From Acidobacteriota bacterium (GTDB taxonomy: Bacteria > Acidobacteriota > Blastocatellia > Pyrinomonadales > Pyrinomonadaceae): a DNA stretch of 6,558 nt. The stretch covers positions 1 to 6,558 of the forward strand of contig QHXL01000297.1 in assembly GCA_003222935.1 (NCBI GenBank), read 5' to 3'. The translations under genes were made by a program, and so were the position numbers. The notes under the pieces are model-generated. The model had not been told where the DNA came from, ran no database searches, and saw only the letters and a program-made list of their open reading frames with translations. Each line of letters begins with the position of its first letter. Positions within the stretch are counted from its first letter, which is position 1. Of the stretch, positions 6,138 to 6,558 are shown one piece after another.

Positions 6138-6558
6138 TTATTCTCCTGCTTTTACGTTCACGCTTAGCTCATCGTCGTTGGGAACCGGTTTCCAACTCTT
6201 GTCCGGATTGAACCTCTCGATAGCTCCGGCAAGTTCAAGAGTTTTTGGGCCAAGGTCTTTCTGATAGACCACGCCGTCGTTGCTGACCATGAACGTCTGG
6301 ACACCGGTCAGTCGGTACTGAGCGGGAAAAGCAATGAGGGCGAAGCCGCCAATCATCACGCCTTTCACGACGTAGTCCATCTCACCGAGTGGCGCGGCTG
6401 GTCCCTGGCCCTTGAGTATTTTGAAGAAGTAGCCGTGGTAAGGTTCCGTGCGAGACGTGTAGCCACGGTCAATTGCCAACGCTACCTTCTCACCTATTGG
6501 CCCATCCCATGTTCCATCAGCATTCTTCCAGGCCAGGCCATCCTGCGTTCCCGGTGTG
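6138..6558 (-). CDS. DUF2950 family protein, C-terminal part
   Basis: The frame is open from the window edge to a TAA at 6138, giving 139 residues of C-terminal sequence. An internal TTG at 6479 is not the start, because the frame continues upstream as PGTQDGLAWKNADGTWDG. The pattern of DUF2950 is visible: TEPYHGYFFKILKGQGPAAP, then MIGGFALIAFPAQY, GVQTFMVSNDGVVYQKDLG, and a closing FNPDKSWKPV. DUF2950 proteins are usually exported and of unknown function; the N-terminus lies outside the window, so a signal peptide cannot be checked. The last residues (NDDELSVNVKAGE) are charged and probably disordered. It is intact as far as seen, unlike its downstream neighbours. Family assignment is from recalled motifs. 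Confidence 0.75.
   Translation of the reverse strand, partial: TPGTQDGLAWKNADGTWDGPIGEKVALAIDRGYTSRTEPYHGYFFKILKGQGPAAPLGEMDYVVKGVMIGGFALIAFPAQYRLTGVQTFMVSNDGVVYQKDLGPKTLELAGAIERFNPDKSWKPVPNDDELSVNVKAGE

Overview
The window is a bacterial chromosomal segment in which every supported gene lies on the minus strand. Its centre is an intact fermentation operon, transcribed ackA - pflB - pflA: acetate kinase, pyruvate formate-lyase and its radical-SAM activating enzyme. The three genes are tightly packed. The ackA stop codon lies in the pflB Shine-Dalgarno, and pflB and pflA overlap by ATGA. Base composition is moderate. The gene families (a DUF2950 protein, an exported aspartase-like protein, a PFOR next to a DHOD-like gene) suggest a soil or sediment bacterium, possibly Acidobacteriota or a similar phylum. 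This assignment is an inference and is not secure.

Reading in the direction of transcription (high to low coordinates): 6558-6138 is the C-terminal part of a DUF2950 protein. 6085-5735 is a truncated aspartase with a signal peptide. 5649-4962 is a row of broken gene pieces. 4935-608 is the intact ackA-pflB-pflA operon. 607-279 is a non-coding gap. 278-1 is the start of an unrecognised gene that leaves the window.

The most notable part is 4962-6085. By reading the translations I recognise pieces of at least four genes, in the order expected of an acetate-producing pyruvate operon: an aspartase start; a phosphate acetyltransferase (Pta/Ptb type) start split over two frames; the extreme N-terminus of pyruvate:ferredoxin oxidoreductase (PFOR, NifJ) joined in frame to its extreme C-terminus; and the C-terminal tail of a dihydroorotate-dehydrogenase-like protein, with a one-base frameshift. 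Intact ackA follows at operon spacing. This looks like a fossil pta-nifJ-DHOD-like-ackA operon from which most of the DNA between gene ends has been deleted, with pflBA downstream as a working alternative for pyruvate cleavage. Multiple assembly errors cannot be excluded from sequence alone.

Together, the intact genes would convert pyruvate and CoA to acetyl-CoA and formate (PflB, activated by PflA), and acetyl phosphate and ADP to acetate and ATP (AckA). The enzyme linking the two steps, phosphate acetyltransferase, is present here only as a remnant, so a copy elsewhere is required.
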